From Alphaproteobacteria bacterium (GTDB lineage: Bacteria; Pseudomonadota; Alphaproteobacteria; Sphingomonadales; Sphingomonadaceae), in contig JAUIFP010000003.1 in the NCBI GenBank assembly GCA_030430365.1, positions 29,711 through 93,710 of the forward strand: a stretch of 64,000 nt of DNA, written 5' to 3'. The notes under the pieces were generated by a model. It ran no database searches and was not told the DNA's origin. It saw nothing but the letters and a program-made list of their open reading frames with translations. The stretch's first letter is position 1. Each line of letters opens with the position of its first letter. The translations under genes were made by a program, and so were the position numbers. Shown here piece after piece: positions 55,022-63,468 of this stretch.

Positions 55022-55323
55022 AGTCTGATATTGCGCGTTCGGATTGCGAGACTGATTTTATGTTCAATCAGGTTCGCGTCTGGTGCATCAGATCAGCTTA
55101 TTTGCCTGTTGCTTAGAACACCCTCAAACGACTGCATTGCGCCAATGTCTGCCTTCGAGGCGAAGAGTTTTCGTTCTCTACGACCTTGAATGGCGCAAGG
55201 CGGACTCACCTATCCTTGCCCGATTTCCAGGGTTGTGGGCGAGATGCAAGCTTTCCGCTACAGCCGCGCTCTGCTTACGAAATCCCTTTTCTTGCGATTG
55301 ACTGTGAACTCGCCTGAACCTTA
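55022..55323. other. Gap with no recognised feature
   Basis: About 300 bases between the terminator and the next small gene. No convincing gene, RNA or repeat seen. Confidence 0.4.
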
Positions 55324-55929
55324 GTGACCTTGTTTATGGCGAAACATGGACTTGGTCAGATCGATCTCAATCTTGGGGCATCACTTGCTCTTCGCGGCCT
55401 TAGCGACACACCAGAGGCTGACATCGCCAGACTACTTCGATCGGGACAGCCGATTGAAGATTATCTGAGAAACAAGCTGGCCGACGCTCTCGAAGGCAAA
55501 TCTTCGACCATACATCTTAAAGCGACCGGCAAAGCCAAAACCAAGGGCTTTCGTGCCTTCAGGCTGAGACTGTTCCGCATTGCGCAAGGTCTGGACGCAA
55601 TCGAAAAGAAGCCAGTCCTTGGTTACGAAAAGGCCGTCGAGGCCCTTGCCGCACGTGATGGCTGCAGCGAGAAAACTGTCATGGCCAGCATCGCGATCGC
55701 AAGAGACGTCGAAGAGTGGAAAGAGAAGATAAGGACAAATCATTCTGAGTTTGCTCACCTTGAAAATGATCATCTGAGAGTCGCCGTTGCCTATTCCGAT
55801 GCAAATGGTCGAGATGTCTTGGACATCCTCTCAAATAAGATCGATGAGCTCACTGATTTGGTGAAGCTCAGCGAGACCTGGTTCAAGGACGCAGGAAAGC
55901 CCTCAAATCTAAAATCCCTTAAGGCCTAA
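55324..55929 (+). CDS. Hypothetical protein of a mobile-element-like block
   Basis: 201 residues; start GTG at 55324 or ATG at 55336. Mostly helical and charged, with a basic middle (KATGKAKTKGFRAFRLRLFRIAQGL) that might bind nucleic acid and a KxLGYEKAVEALAARDGCSEKTVMASIAIARDV segment that could be an HTH. I recognise no family. It is followed by an excisionase-like gene and two further unknown genes, as in small integrated elements. Confidence 0.5.
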   Translation: MTLFMAKHGLGQIDLNLGASLALRGLSDTPEADIARLLRSGQPIEDYLRNKLADALEGKSSTIHLKATGKAKTKGFRAFRLRLFRIAQGLDAIEKKPVLGYEKAVEALAARDGCSEKTVMASIAIARDVEEWKEKIRTNHSEFAHLENDHLRVAVAYSDANGRDVLDILSNKIDELTDLVKLSETWFKDAGKPSNLKSLKA

Positions 55930-56009
55930 ATGCTGGATATGGATTAGGTGAAAGACCGCTCACATCCAAACTAGTCGCATGGCTGTTCCATATAGAGCGG
56001 AGCAGTTCG

Positions 56010-56210
56010 ATGACGACCAAACAATACAAATCTGAGAAGCTTGCCTATTCGATCCAGCAGGCATGTGAGGCCACTTCACTTGGGCGAACACGTCTATACG
56101 CCCTCATCAAGGAAGGGCGGCTGGTGGCGCGCCGTATTGGCGGCCGCACCGTGATTCCAGCAGCCAGCCTGTATCGGCTGATCGACGTAAACACGGACGA
56201 TCAATCATGA
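56010..56210 (+). CDS. Excisionase-like helix-turn-helix protein
   Basis: 66 residues with a MerR/Xis-type winged HTH: AYSIQQACEATSLGRTRLYALIKEGRLVARRIGGRTVIPAASLYRLID. The 'Y-x-L-I-x-E-G-x-L-x-A-x-x-x-G-x-x-x-I' pattern is that of the HTH_17/excisionase family that controls excision or gene expression in phages and islands. Its stop overlaps a following small frame as ATGA. Confidence 0.78.
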   Translation: MTTKQYKSEKLAYSIQQACEATSLGRTRLYALIKEGRLVARRIGGRTVIPAASLYRLIDVNTDDQS

Positions 56211-56413
56211 GCGTGCTGAACCAGCGAGTAGCATATCCGACATTCCGTTCGTCCGGTCAGGTCCGGCGCTTCGTCTTGTTGGCCGTGCACTTTCTGTTGC
56301 GGGCAACTGAGCGCATTTGGATGCGCGCGAATTTTGCAGGAAAGCGGAACCTGGCTCTTCGAAATACCCAGGATCTCTCGCTGAGCAGTCAGGCAAGCGC
56401 ACATGGCCGGTAA
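56207..56413 (+). CDS. Small hypothetical protein overlapping its neighbours
   Basis: 68 residues, basic and rich in Arg, Ser and Leu (VRRFVLLAVHFLLRATERIW). Support comes from the ATGA overlap with the excisionase-like gene and the 11-base overlap with the next gene, which would make a tightly coupled run. There is no recognisable domain, so it may be a chance frame. Confidence 0.3.
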   Translation: MSVLNQRVAYPTFRSSGQVRRFVLLAVHFLLRATERIWMRANFAGKRNLALRNTQDLSLSSQASAHGR

Positions 56414-57218
56414 GCGAGATTTCTCAACCGCCGCAATCAGGGTCATGGAAGATACAAATCTCAGCGGTGAGGACTTCCGCGTCTATTTGTGGGTGTCACT
56501 TCACGACGGCATGTCGCAACTCAAGCGAAAAGGTCCCGGCTGCTTTGCGAGAAATAGAACGTTATTCGAGAAAGCGCGCTGCAATTATGCCAGCGGCTGT
56601 CGATCGCTTTCCAAACTTGTGCTGCGAGGTCACCTAGTCAGGGAGCGCAAAGGCAGGACGACAGTCTACCGCGTGAACTTTGCCAGCGACGATAACTTGC
56701 AGGACTGTAACCCTTCCAAGGACAAAACATGTGACCAGCCTGCACCCTATCAAGACGCAATATGTTGCAACGAGAATCAGCAACCATCTGATAATGCAAT
56801 TAAAAGTGACGCATACTATACTACACTAAGTGTGGAACTAGATGCTGTAGAAACAGGTGGGCTCGATCGCCAAGAAAAGGCGATTTGCGCAAGCACTGAA
56901 CTGGTGACGTCTTCAAATGCCATCGGAGTTGGTGGTGCCAATGCAGAGCAGTGTGTCGGCGACCAGTCAGCGAAAGCGAAGCCAATCTCGATCTATGCGT
57001 TGCTGCCCAATGACTACCCGAGCCTTCCACCCGCGACGCAACTCTCACTGTTCGAGACGGCATTCAGTAGCATTGGACGTGATGCGAGAAGACTGAGCCC
57101 AACGGAGCTACGGAAATTGAATGAGCTGTTTCGTGACCACGCCGATTACTTCTCGGGCAAGGACGCGCAGATCAGTTTTCATGCTCTGCGTCTATTGGAG
57201 GAATTGGCCAGGATCTGA
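56403..57218 (+). CDS. Hypothetical protein with probable winged-helix N-terminus
   Basis: 271 residues. The first 95 (DFSTAAIRVMEDTNLSGEDFRVYLWVSLHDGM, then FEKARCNYASGCRSLSKLVLRGHLVRERKGRTTVYRV) have the look of a winged helix in which a beta wing follows an HTH, as in phage or plasmid replication and conversion proteins. The middle is low in structure and Asn/Ser/Asp-rich; the C-terminus (SPTELRKLNELFRDHADYFSGKDAQISFHALRLLEELARI) is helical. Possible replication or regulation protein of an integrated element; not established. Confidence 0.5.
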   Translation: MAGKRDFSTAAIRVMEDTNLSGEDFRVYLWVSLHDGMSQLKRKGPGCFARNRTLFEKARCNYASGCRSLSKLVLRGHLVRERKGRTTVYRVNFASDDNLQDCNPSKDKTCDQPAPYQDAICCNENQQPSDNAIKSDAYYTTLSVELDAVETGGLDRQEKAICASTELVTSSNAIGVGGANAEQCVGDQSAKAKPISIYALLPNDYPSLPPATQLSLFETAFSSIGRDARRLSPTELRKLNELFRDHADYFSGKDAQISFHALRLLEELARI

Positions 57219-57732
57219 GCGGCGTTGATAAACGGAACTGACGACAGGTTGCCGATCGTTCGCCCGACCCGTCAGGATGTTCGTCCACGTTCATTCGCAA
57301 TCACGCCTATGAGGTACGTCAAACGGTTCGCAAACTTGCCGGACCGTTTCTGGAATCACTGCATTGCCAATGCCTCGATTCAGTCGTTGAGATCCTCGAC
57401 AGCGTTCAAACAGCCTCGCCTGCTTGATTGCTGCCGATGACAATGATTAGGCCGAATTTCAGCTTCGAGAGTGGACCCAGGCGCAAATCTGCGGTAGCTG
57501 GTATCACACGATGACCCAGAGGCCCTCCCCATCATCTGAGAGCAGCAATGCTTCTGCAGACGAGCGCCTTGCTTTCGCGATGCTCAACAGGGTTGGCCAT
57601 GCAAGCCGTGCTGTTCAGCTTGCTGGCATCCGAAGATCCATTCCTGCGGTCGGTTGAGTTCCTCTCCGCCCACTCGAGTCAAAACTCGAGCGGCTCGTAT
57701 CTGAGAGGCTAGCCCATCAATTCCAAATAATC
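57219..57732. other. Gap before tRNA genes
   Basis: About 510 bases. Apart from a possible 48-codon frame at 57511 nothing is supported. Codon-like runs without full frames suggest decayed coding DNA. Confidence 0.35.
57511..57657 (+). CDS. Possible small protein (48 residues)
   Basis: An ATG-to-TGA frame coding MTQRPSPSSESSNASADERL and then a short Ala/Arg/Val-rich helix-like part. No clear ribosome-binding site and no family seen; listed because it is the only plausible frame in this gap. Confidence 0.2.
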   Translation: MTQRPSPSSESSNASADERLAFAMLNRVGHASRAVQLAGIRRSIPAVG

Positions 57733-57806
57733 GCGGCCTTGGCCGAGTGGTAAGGCAGCGGGGTTCCATCCCGCCCACAGGAGTTCGAATCTCCTAGGCC
57801 GCTCCA
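57733..57806 (+). tRNA. tRNA-Gly (anticodon TCC)
   Basis: Full cloverleaf with encoded CCA. Acceptor GCGGCCT / AGGCCGC, short D arm GCC/GGC, anticodon stem GCGGG/CCCGC with loop GTTCCAT (anticodon TCC at 57765-57767), T arm AGGAG/CTCCT with TTCGAAT. Discriminator U73 fits glycine. Reads GGA and related codons. Confidence 0.93.
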
Positions 57807-57808
57807 AC

Positions 57809-57885
57809 GCCCCCGTCGCCCAACTGGATAGGGCATGGGAGTTCTAATCCCTAAGGTGCAGGTTCGAATCCTGCCGGGGGCGCCA
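57809..57885 (+). tRNA. tRNA-Arg (anticodon TCT)
   Basis: Cloverleaf with encoded CCA two bases after tRNA-Gly. Acceptor GCCCCCG / CGGGGGC, D arm CGCCCAACTGGATAGGGC, anticodon loop GTTCTAA (TCT at 57843-57845) on a four-pair stem (first pair T-T mismatched), T arm GCAGG/CCTGC with TTCGAAT. Discriminator G73 fits arginine. Decodes AGA and AGG. Confidence 0.92.
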
Positions 57886-58277
57886 ACAACCAGCTCGTTG
57901 GTCGGAAGCTGAGATATCGATCTTGATATTTTATCAGGTTAAATCGCGGATTGCGCAAGTTTGCACGATCTGGAAACCAATAGGTCCACGACCGTTTCTA
58001 ACAAGCCAAGTGTTTACAGACGTAGCCCGTGCTGTGTCAGTTCGGGATTCCTATTCCAGTTTAGAGTTAACCAGCTTTGCGACTTGCGGAAATGAGCCAA
58101 AAATGGCGGCATAGCTAGGCGAACTTGGATGTCCGTCTCAGCGGGAGAGCGAAGAGACCCATTCGGAATGGACTTGATTTCACTGACCTTTTCGCGGGGC
58201 TTCGTCCCGCAAAATGCTCAAACTTTGACTGGGCCGTTTCTCCTTACCGACTGCGCGGCCGGTTGAAGGTTGGTCAG
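57886..58277. other. Gap between tRNAs and polysaccharide locus
   Basis: About 390 bases. The long frame starting at 58125 gives an implausible N-terminus and is rejected as coding. Promoter for the glycosyltransferase gene probably lies here. Nothing else seen. Confidence 0.4.
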
Positions 58278-59405
58278 ATGCGTATTGCTGTCGTCGGACT
58301 GCGCGGAATGTATGACGCCATTGGCGGCATAGAAACACATTGCCGTGAGCTCTATCCGGCGATGGCCAAGCGCCATTCAGACTGGTCGATTACAGTCTTT
58401 GAACGCTCCCGTTATCGGAGCAGGCCGAGGCCCCATCCGGACAACCTGACATTAAGATCTCTTTACGCGCCCAATAGCAGCGGCTTCGAGGCATTGCTTC
58501 ACACGTTGCTGGCGATGTTTGTGGCCGCAATACGCGTCCGGCCAAACATACTGCACATCCACAGCGTCGGCCCCGCCATTTGGACCCCACTGGCAAGGCT
58601 GCTTGGCATGCAGGTCATCGTCACTATGCATGCGAGGGACTATGAGCGTCCCAAATGGGGCCCGCTAGCGAACCGCTTGCTGAGATTTGGCGAATATCTG
58701 GCCTGCCGTTTTGCCGACGCTGTGATTTGCGTGAGCTCTGCCACCCTATCCGAATTGTCGGATAGCCACCCGCGCTCTTCGCACAAGTTCTTCGCGATAC
58801 CGCACGGAATCGAACCATTTTCCCACGATGCGGAAGAAGGTGGCCTGGCAGTCCTAGACGAGTTGGGTGTGAAGCCGGGTGGCTACATCCTGGCTGTGGG
58901 AAGGCTCGAAAGAACGAAGCGCTTCCAGGATCTTCTGGAGGCCAAGCGGCGCAGTTCCCGAGCCACCTTGCCTCTGATTTTGGTCGGTTCCACGATCGGG
59001 ATGAGCGCCGAGGAGGATTTCAAGAGCTGGGAAAAGCAGAACGGAGTTATTCTGGCCGGCACGCGCATGGGATCAGAACTTGCGCAACTATACCGGCACG
59101 CCTCGCTGTTCATTCATCCTTCGCAAATGGAGGGGTTCGGCCTTGTTGTGCTCGAAGCGCTCAATGCCGGAGTTCCGATCGCCGTTTCGAACCTGCCGGC
59201 TCACCGCGAGTTCAATCTGCCGGATCATTGCTATTTTGAGGTGGGTGATGTCGATGCCATCGCCCGGATCATGGCCGCTGACGACCATAGGGTTTACACA
59301 CCGCAAGAAGGCACCGAAATCCTGAGCCGCTATTCGGTGAAGCGAATGATCGAAGGGCATGAACATGTCCTTCACACTGTCGCGAAGTCGGTGACGCGTT
59401 CTTAG
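58278..59405 (+). CDS. Glycosyltransferase, GT4-like
   Basis: 375 residues from the ATG at 58278 (GAAGG upstream). Rossmann N-domain: MRIAVVGLRGMYDAIGGIETHCRELYPAMAK. The C-domain has ILAVGRLERTKRFQDLLEA and the GT4 signature EGFGLVVLEALNAGVPIAVSNLPAHREF with the Glu pair that holds the sugar nucleotide. Retaining transfer of a sugar to a lipid- or sugar-linked acceptor in the cytoplasm is expected. It is convergent with the next gene (11 bases apart) and belongs to the surface polysaccharide locus. Confidence 0.9.
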   Translation: MRIAVVGLRGMYDAIGGIETHCRELYPAMAKRHSDWSITVFERSRYRSRPRPHPDNLTLRSLYAPNSSGFEALLHTLLAMFVAAIRVRPNILHIHSVGPAIWTPLARLLGMQVIVTMHARDYERPKWGPLANRLLRFGEYLACRFADAVICVSSATLSELSDSHPRSSHKFFAIPHGIEPFSHDAEEGGLAVLDELGVKPGGYILAVGRLERTKRFQDLLEAKRRSSRATLPLILVGSTIGMSAEEDFKSWEKQNGVILAGTRMGSELAQLYRHASLFIHPSQMEGFGLVVLEALNAGVPIAVSNLPAHREFNLPDHCYFEVGDVDAIARIMAADDHRVYTPQEGTEILSRYSVKRMIEGHEHVLHTVAKSVTRS

Positions 59406-59416
59406 CGAATCTCGAC

Positions 59417-60562
59417 TCAAACGGTCATCCGCTGTTGGAATTTGTCCCAGTAATCATTCACGACATCATCCAGCGAGAAGTCGTTGATCCTGCTGCGCCC
59501 TGCCGCGCCGAGTTCATCGCGAAGCTTGCTGTCGTTCATCATCCTGATCGCATCGGCTAGCGCGGCGCAATCGTCATTGGGCACGATCAGTCCGTATGGC
59601 GCCCTCACTACTTTGCCGGGAGTGGCGGCAGAGGCTTTTAGCAATTCTGCGGGCCCTGATGGACAATCCGTCGCGATGATCGGACGCGCTAGTGCCATTG
59701 CTTCTGCAATCGCATTCGGGAAACCCTCATTGCGCGATGAAGATACGAAGAACTCCGATCTGGCGACAACGGGGTATGGATTGGCGAAATAACCAGGCAA
59801 GTGCACGCGTCCTTCCAGGCTCAAATCAGCCACCTGCTTTGCGAGAGCCTCCCGTTCCGGACCGTCTCCGAGGATTACGAGGTCAATCCCCGGGGATGCG
59901 CTGGCATAGGCTTGAAGCAACAGCGAAAAGTTCTTTGCTTTCACAAGCCGACCGGACGCGGCGGCAAACCGCGTAGGCAGTGCCATTCCCGCAGGCATCG
60001 CGGCCTTGGCCTCTATTTGAGCAGGGTCGTAGGGATTGGGCACAACTTCGATTTTGCCCGGATCAAGAGAGAAATTTCCGGCCAGATCGTCTCTCACGCC
60101 GTTCGAAACCGCCAGTATCTTGTCTGCGCGGCGGTAGGCAATGCGCATCACGAGACGGAGGATGCCTGCCACGAACGGATTATAGCGGCCTTGCAGATGG
60201 GATGTGGCATGCATCCGTTCGCACAAAACGACAGGTGCGTTGCCGCCCCGCCAACGCCAGACTGCTGCAGAAACATTGGCCCTGATGAGGAACGACACGA
60301 CCAGATCGGGCTCTAGGTCGTCGAGGCGGCTTTGGAGCTGTTTGACCGAGCGAACCAGGCTCCCCCGGCTGTCGAGCACGTGAGTGGCCGTTACCGGGGC
60401 CATCTTTCGCATGACCGGCTCATCGTCGAGCAGGATCAGGTGCGTTTCGATCTCTTCGCTTTCCTTGCCTGCTCCCTGCAGGATCAAGTCCAGAACACGC
60501 TCTGCGCCCCCCATGCCAATCGAATTGATGACAAAGGCTACGCGTCTGACCATCAGCGTCAT
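59417..60562 (-). CDS. Glycosyltransferase, GT4
   Basis: 381 residues. The N-domain is VAFVINSIGMGGAERVLDLIL, where GGAERV is the classical donor loop of GT4; later ERMHATSHL, KILAVSNGVRDDL, SGRLVKAKNFSLLLQAYA and SSSRNEGFPNAIAEAMALARPIIATDCPSGPAELL. Strongly similar in plan to PglH/RfaG-like enzymes for O-antigen or glycan assembly. Its start overlaps the upstream methyltransferase stop as ATGA. Confidence 0.92.
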   Translation of the reverse strand: MTLMVRRVAFVINSIGMGGAERVLDLILQGAGKESEEIETHLILLDDEPVMRKMAPVTATHVLDSRGSLVRSVKQLQSRLDDLEPDLVVSFLIRANVSAAVWRWRGGNAPVVLCERMHATSHLQGRYNPFVAGILRLVMRIAYRRADKILAVSNGVRDDLAGNFSLDPGKIEVVPNPYDPAQIEAKAAMPAGMALPTRFAAASGRLVKAKNFSLLLQAYASASPGIDLVILGDGPEREALAKQVADLSLEGRVHLPGYFANPYPVVARSEFFVSSSRNEGFPNAIAEAMALARPIIATDCPSGPAELLKASAATPGKVVRAPYGLIVPNDDCAALADAIRMMNDSKLRDELGAAGRSRINDFSLDDVVNDYWDKFQQRMTV

Positions 60563-61278
60563 GCTGTACCGGCAGCCGGCTTCCGGGCGCGCGCTGCAAC
60601 GACAACGGGATAGACTGGGTCAGCCGGCTCCAACTTTGAGACGTCGATCTCCTCCAGGACTGCCCCATGCAGGAAGGCCGTTGCAGCAAACAAATTTCCA
60701 TAGTGAATGACCGAGAAATCGTCGCCGAAATGTTCGTTCATCAGGCGGGAGACACTGTGTTCCGTGAGGGACCAATGCCAGGTGTTGCGCCATTCATGCG
60801 GATCGATCGGCGAGATGCCGGGGACCGTCATCAATAGCACGCCGCCCGGTACGAGCGATCTCTGAAGCTGGTCAACGGCGGCATGTACGTCGAATAGCAG
60901 ATGCAAGGTCTGAGTAAGGACGATGCAATCGAAGGCTTCGGTAGGCAACACGGAGGGATCGGCGAGATCGCCCGTTATTGTTGTATGCCTTGCGTTCGGA
61001 TCGTAGTTCAAGACACTCTGATGGGTGATGCGGTCGCCGCCGAATTTGCGCGAATAAGCATCGTCGCCAATTTCCAGGACCCTACCGCGGATGTCGTCCC
61101 GGTGATCTTCCAGAAAGCGTTCGATATAGAGGCGGTCCACTGGGGTGCCGCGCTCCCAGCCGAAATTGCGGCTCAGCGGTTCACCATTGTGCAGCTTGCG
61201 ACGGAGATACATCCACCGCCGAACCGGGGCAGGCCACTGTCGATCGAGCAATGCAGTCAGGCGCCGGATGCCGCGCAC
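60559..61278 (-). CDS. SAM-dependent methyltransferase of the polysaccharide locus
   Basis: 239 residues. The SAM loop is GRVLEIGDDAYSRKFGG, an acidic-rich variant of the usual ExGxGxG, followed by NYDPNARHTTITGDLAD and FDCIVLTQTLHLLFDVHAAVDQLQRSLVPGGVLLMTVPG, the class I post-motifs. Such enzymes methylate sugars or terminate chains in ABC-exported O-antigens, which fits the Wzm/Wzt pair on the other strand. It is coupled to the following glycosyltransferase by ATGA. Confidence 0.85.
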   Translation of the reverse strand: MRGIRRLTALLDRQWPAPVRRWMYLRRKLHNGEPLSRNFGWERGTPVDRLYIERFLEDHRDDIRGRVLEIGDDAYSRKFGGDRITHQSVLNYDPNARHTTITGDLADPSVLPTEAFDCIVLTQTLHLLFDVHAAVDQLQRSLVPGGVLLMTVPGISPIDPHEWRNTWHWSLTEHSVSRLMNEHFGDDFSVIHYGNLFAATAFLHGAVLEEIDVSKLEPADPVYPVVVAARARKPAAGTA

Positions 61279-61370
61279 GCATGTTTCCTTCCTTGGTGAG
61301 GACTTCTAGTTCATTAACCCTATTTCAGCAGGCCAGTATTAGATCGCAGCCTGGAGATTGAATAGCGCGC

Positions 61371-62201
61371 ATGGCGAAATATCCGGTTACCACCCTGATC
61401 GAGGCGAAAAGCCGAATAGCCGACCTTGGTCTGCTTGCACTAGTGCGCCGGGCTGATCTTCTGCTGTTTTTCGCTCTTCGCGACATCAAGGTCCGATATC
61501 AGCAGACATTCTTCGGAGTCCTGTGGGCGCTCTTTCATCCGCTGGTCATGCTGGGGATGTTCTGGCTCATATTCGGCCGGATCGTGCGGGTCGATACGGG
61601 GGGGATTCCCTATCCGCTGTTCGGCCTCGCCGGGCTGATCTTGTGGAACATGTTCATGCAGGGCGTCACGGCGGCCGCAAACAGCCTGCACAATCATCAG
61701 GACCTGATCAAAAAGATATATTTCCCACGGCTTATTCTGCCGTTCTCGGCAATCTTTACCAGCTTCATCGATTTCCTGATCGCGCTGACCCTGCTCTTTT
61801 GTCTGTTATTGCTATTCGGCCCCGCGCTGGAACTCCGGCTGCTCTGGATCATCCCCATTGTCGCGATCACGGCCATGGCCGGTGCCGGATTTGGGGCTGC
61901 GCTGGCGGCTCTCACAGTCCTGTTTCGCGATGTGCGCCAGATCATTCCGCTTATCGCACAGATAGGCTTGCTGGCGACGCCTATCGCCTATCCTGCATCA
62001 ATGGTGCCCGATGCGTTGAAGCCGGTCTATTACCTCAATCCAATGGCGGGGCTGGTTGCGGCATTTCGGGCTGCGTTGCTCGGGACGGAAATGCCGCCCA
62101 CCTCGGCGATGATACAGGGCCTGGCGGTGGCCGTATTACTCTTCGTGGGCGGCCTTCTCCTGTTCCGCTATCTGGAACGCAAGTTCGCGGACATTCTGTG
62201 A
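61371..62201 (+). CDS. wzm: Polysaccharide ABC exporter permease (Wzm/ABC-2 type)
   Basis: 276 residues with six membrane helices. It begins with the amphipathic segment and IKVRYQQTFFGVLWALFHPLVMLGMFWLIFG, the ABC-2/TagG/Wzm signature, followed by ANSLHNHQDLIKKIYFPRLILPFSAIF and the late PIAYPASMVPDALKPVYYLNPMAGLVAAFRAAL. Two copies pair with two ATPase subunits to move lipid-linked polysaccharide across the inner membrane. The stop shares its last base with the ATPase start codon. Confidence 0.92.
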   Translation: MAKYPVTTLIEAKSRIADLGLLALVRRADLLLFFALRDIKVRYQQTFFGVLWALFHPLVMLGMFWLIFGRIVRVDTGGIPYPLFGLAGLILWNMFMQGVTAAANSLHNHQDLIKKIYFPRLILPFSAIFTSFIDFLIALTLLFCLLLLFGPALELRLLWIIPIVAITAMAGAGFGAALAALTVLFRDVRQIIPLIAQIGLLATPIAYPASMVPDALKPVYYLNPMAGLVAAFRAALLGTEMPPTSAMIQGLAVAVLLFVGGLLLFRYLERKFADIL

Positions 62202-63448
62202 TGTCGCAGAACGCCATCGAGATAGAGCACCTGACCAAACGCTATCGCAGGGGCATCTGGGCGCATTCCACGATGCGCAGTGCAATTGCGAGTAGCGTGC
62301 GGCGCCTGTTGCAGTCAGGTGAAGTGGACAGCGGCTGGTTCGAGGCTCTGTCAGACGTCACGCTTTCCATCGGAGAGGGAGAAAGCGTGGCGCTGATCGG
62401 CGACAACGGCGCAGGGAAAAGCACGCTGCTCAAGGTCCTCTCTGGAATTACACCGCCCTCGGCCGGACGCGCGGTTATCAATGGACGAGTTGGGTCGCTT
62501 CTGGAGGTCGGGTCTGGCTTTCATCCGGACCTCACCGGACGGGACAATATCTTCCTCAATGGCTTGCTGCTTGGAATGTCGCGCAGGGACGTGCGCGCCC
62601 GCTTCGACGAGATCGTTGATTTCTCGGGCGTCGAGGCGTTCATCGATACGCCGGTCAAGCGCTATTCCAGCGGTATGTATATGCGGCTGGCCTTTGCCAT
62701 TGCCGCCCATCTCGACACGGAGATATTATTCGTGGACGAGGTGCTGGCCGTTGGCGATGTGAGTTTCCAGCAGAAATGCCTCGACAGGATGAACCAGTTT
62801 TCTGGTTCCGGCCGCACCATTGTTTTCGTCAGCCACAATCTGACCGCTGTGGAAGCCTTGTGCGGGCGATCCATTCTCATCGAGAAGGGGAGGGTGGCTG
62901 CAGACGGGCCCACCCGAGACGTGCTCAATCAATATCTGCGCAGGCAAGGCGGGGAAGGGACGTTCGACCGCGTCACTTTCGAACCGGGCCAAGGGCCTTC
63001 GCGGGGCAGACTGGAAATCCTCGCAGCCAGTGTCAGGCCGGCAAACGGAAGCATAGGGGAGCCGATCGACGTCAAGACGGATATTGTCTTCGAGTTTACG
63101 ATCCGGCGCAAGGGCGGCGAACCCTCTCCCGTGGTTGCGCCCTCCATCATTGTTACAACCAGTGGCGGTGAATTGCTCTTCACTGTTGGACCGCTAGAGC
63201 CCAACGTCGCATGGCCTGCCGGAACCTATTTGCTACGTTGCCATCTGCCGGGCAATCTTCTGAACAACGGCAGATACAGTGTTGGCCTCTACCTTGGCGA
63301 AGACGATCTGGAGCCATTCACCATTCCCCATCTTATCGATATCGACGTTCTCGATAATGCAGAAGACCGCTTTGGCTGGTACGATGAATGGCCCGGCCTC
63401 ATCCGTCCGCGGCTGGAATGGGAAAGGCAGAGAATAAACCCCCAGTAG
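62201..63448 (+). CDS. wzt: Polysaccharide ABC exporter ATPase with glycan-binding C-domain (Wzt)
   Basis: 415 residues. The ABC domain has Walker A LIGDNGAGKSTLL (about 62-74), the signature KRYSSGMYMRLAFAIA, Walker B EILFVDEVLAVGD and the H-loop VFVSHNLTAVE. From about residue 250 on an extra beta-rich domain (VTFEPGQGPSRGRLEILAASVRPANG to the end) matches Wzt C-terminal modules that bind the exported O-polysaccharide end. The end modification read by such domains is often a methyl group, and a methyltransferase is next door. The ATG at 62201 is in the TGATG junction with the permease. Confidence 0.93.
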   Translation: MSQNAIEIEHLTKRYRRGIWAHSTMRSAIASSVRRLLQSGEVDSGWFEALSDVTLSIGEGESVALIGDNGAGKSTLLKVLSGITPPSAGRAVINGRVGSLLEVGSGFHPDLTGRDNIFLNGLLLGMSRRDVRARFDEIVDFSGVEAFIDTPVKRYSSGMYMRLAFAIAAHLDTEILFVDEVLAVGDVSFQQKCLDRMNQFSGSGRTIVFVSHNLTAVEALCGRSILIEKGRVAADGPTRDVLNQYLRRQGGEGTFDRVTFEPGQGPSRGRLEILAASVRPANGSIGEPIDVKTDIVFEFTIRRKGGEPSPVVAPSIIVTTSGGELLFTVGPLEPNVAWPAGTYLLRCHLPGNLLNNGRYSVGLYLGEDDLEPFTIPHLIDIDVLDNAEDRFGWYDEWPGLIRPRLEWERQRINPQ

Positions 63449-63468
63449 GCAAAGCGCTTGTCGCAGCT

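Noticed and set aside
58125..58277. 51-residue N-terminal extension of the first glycosyltransferase
   Set aside because: The ATG at 58278 gives the family's usual MRIAVVG start with a ribosome-binding site; the extension has no such support.
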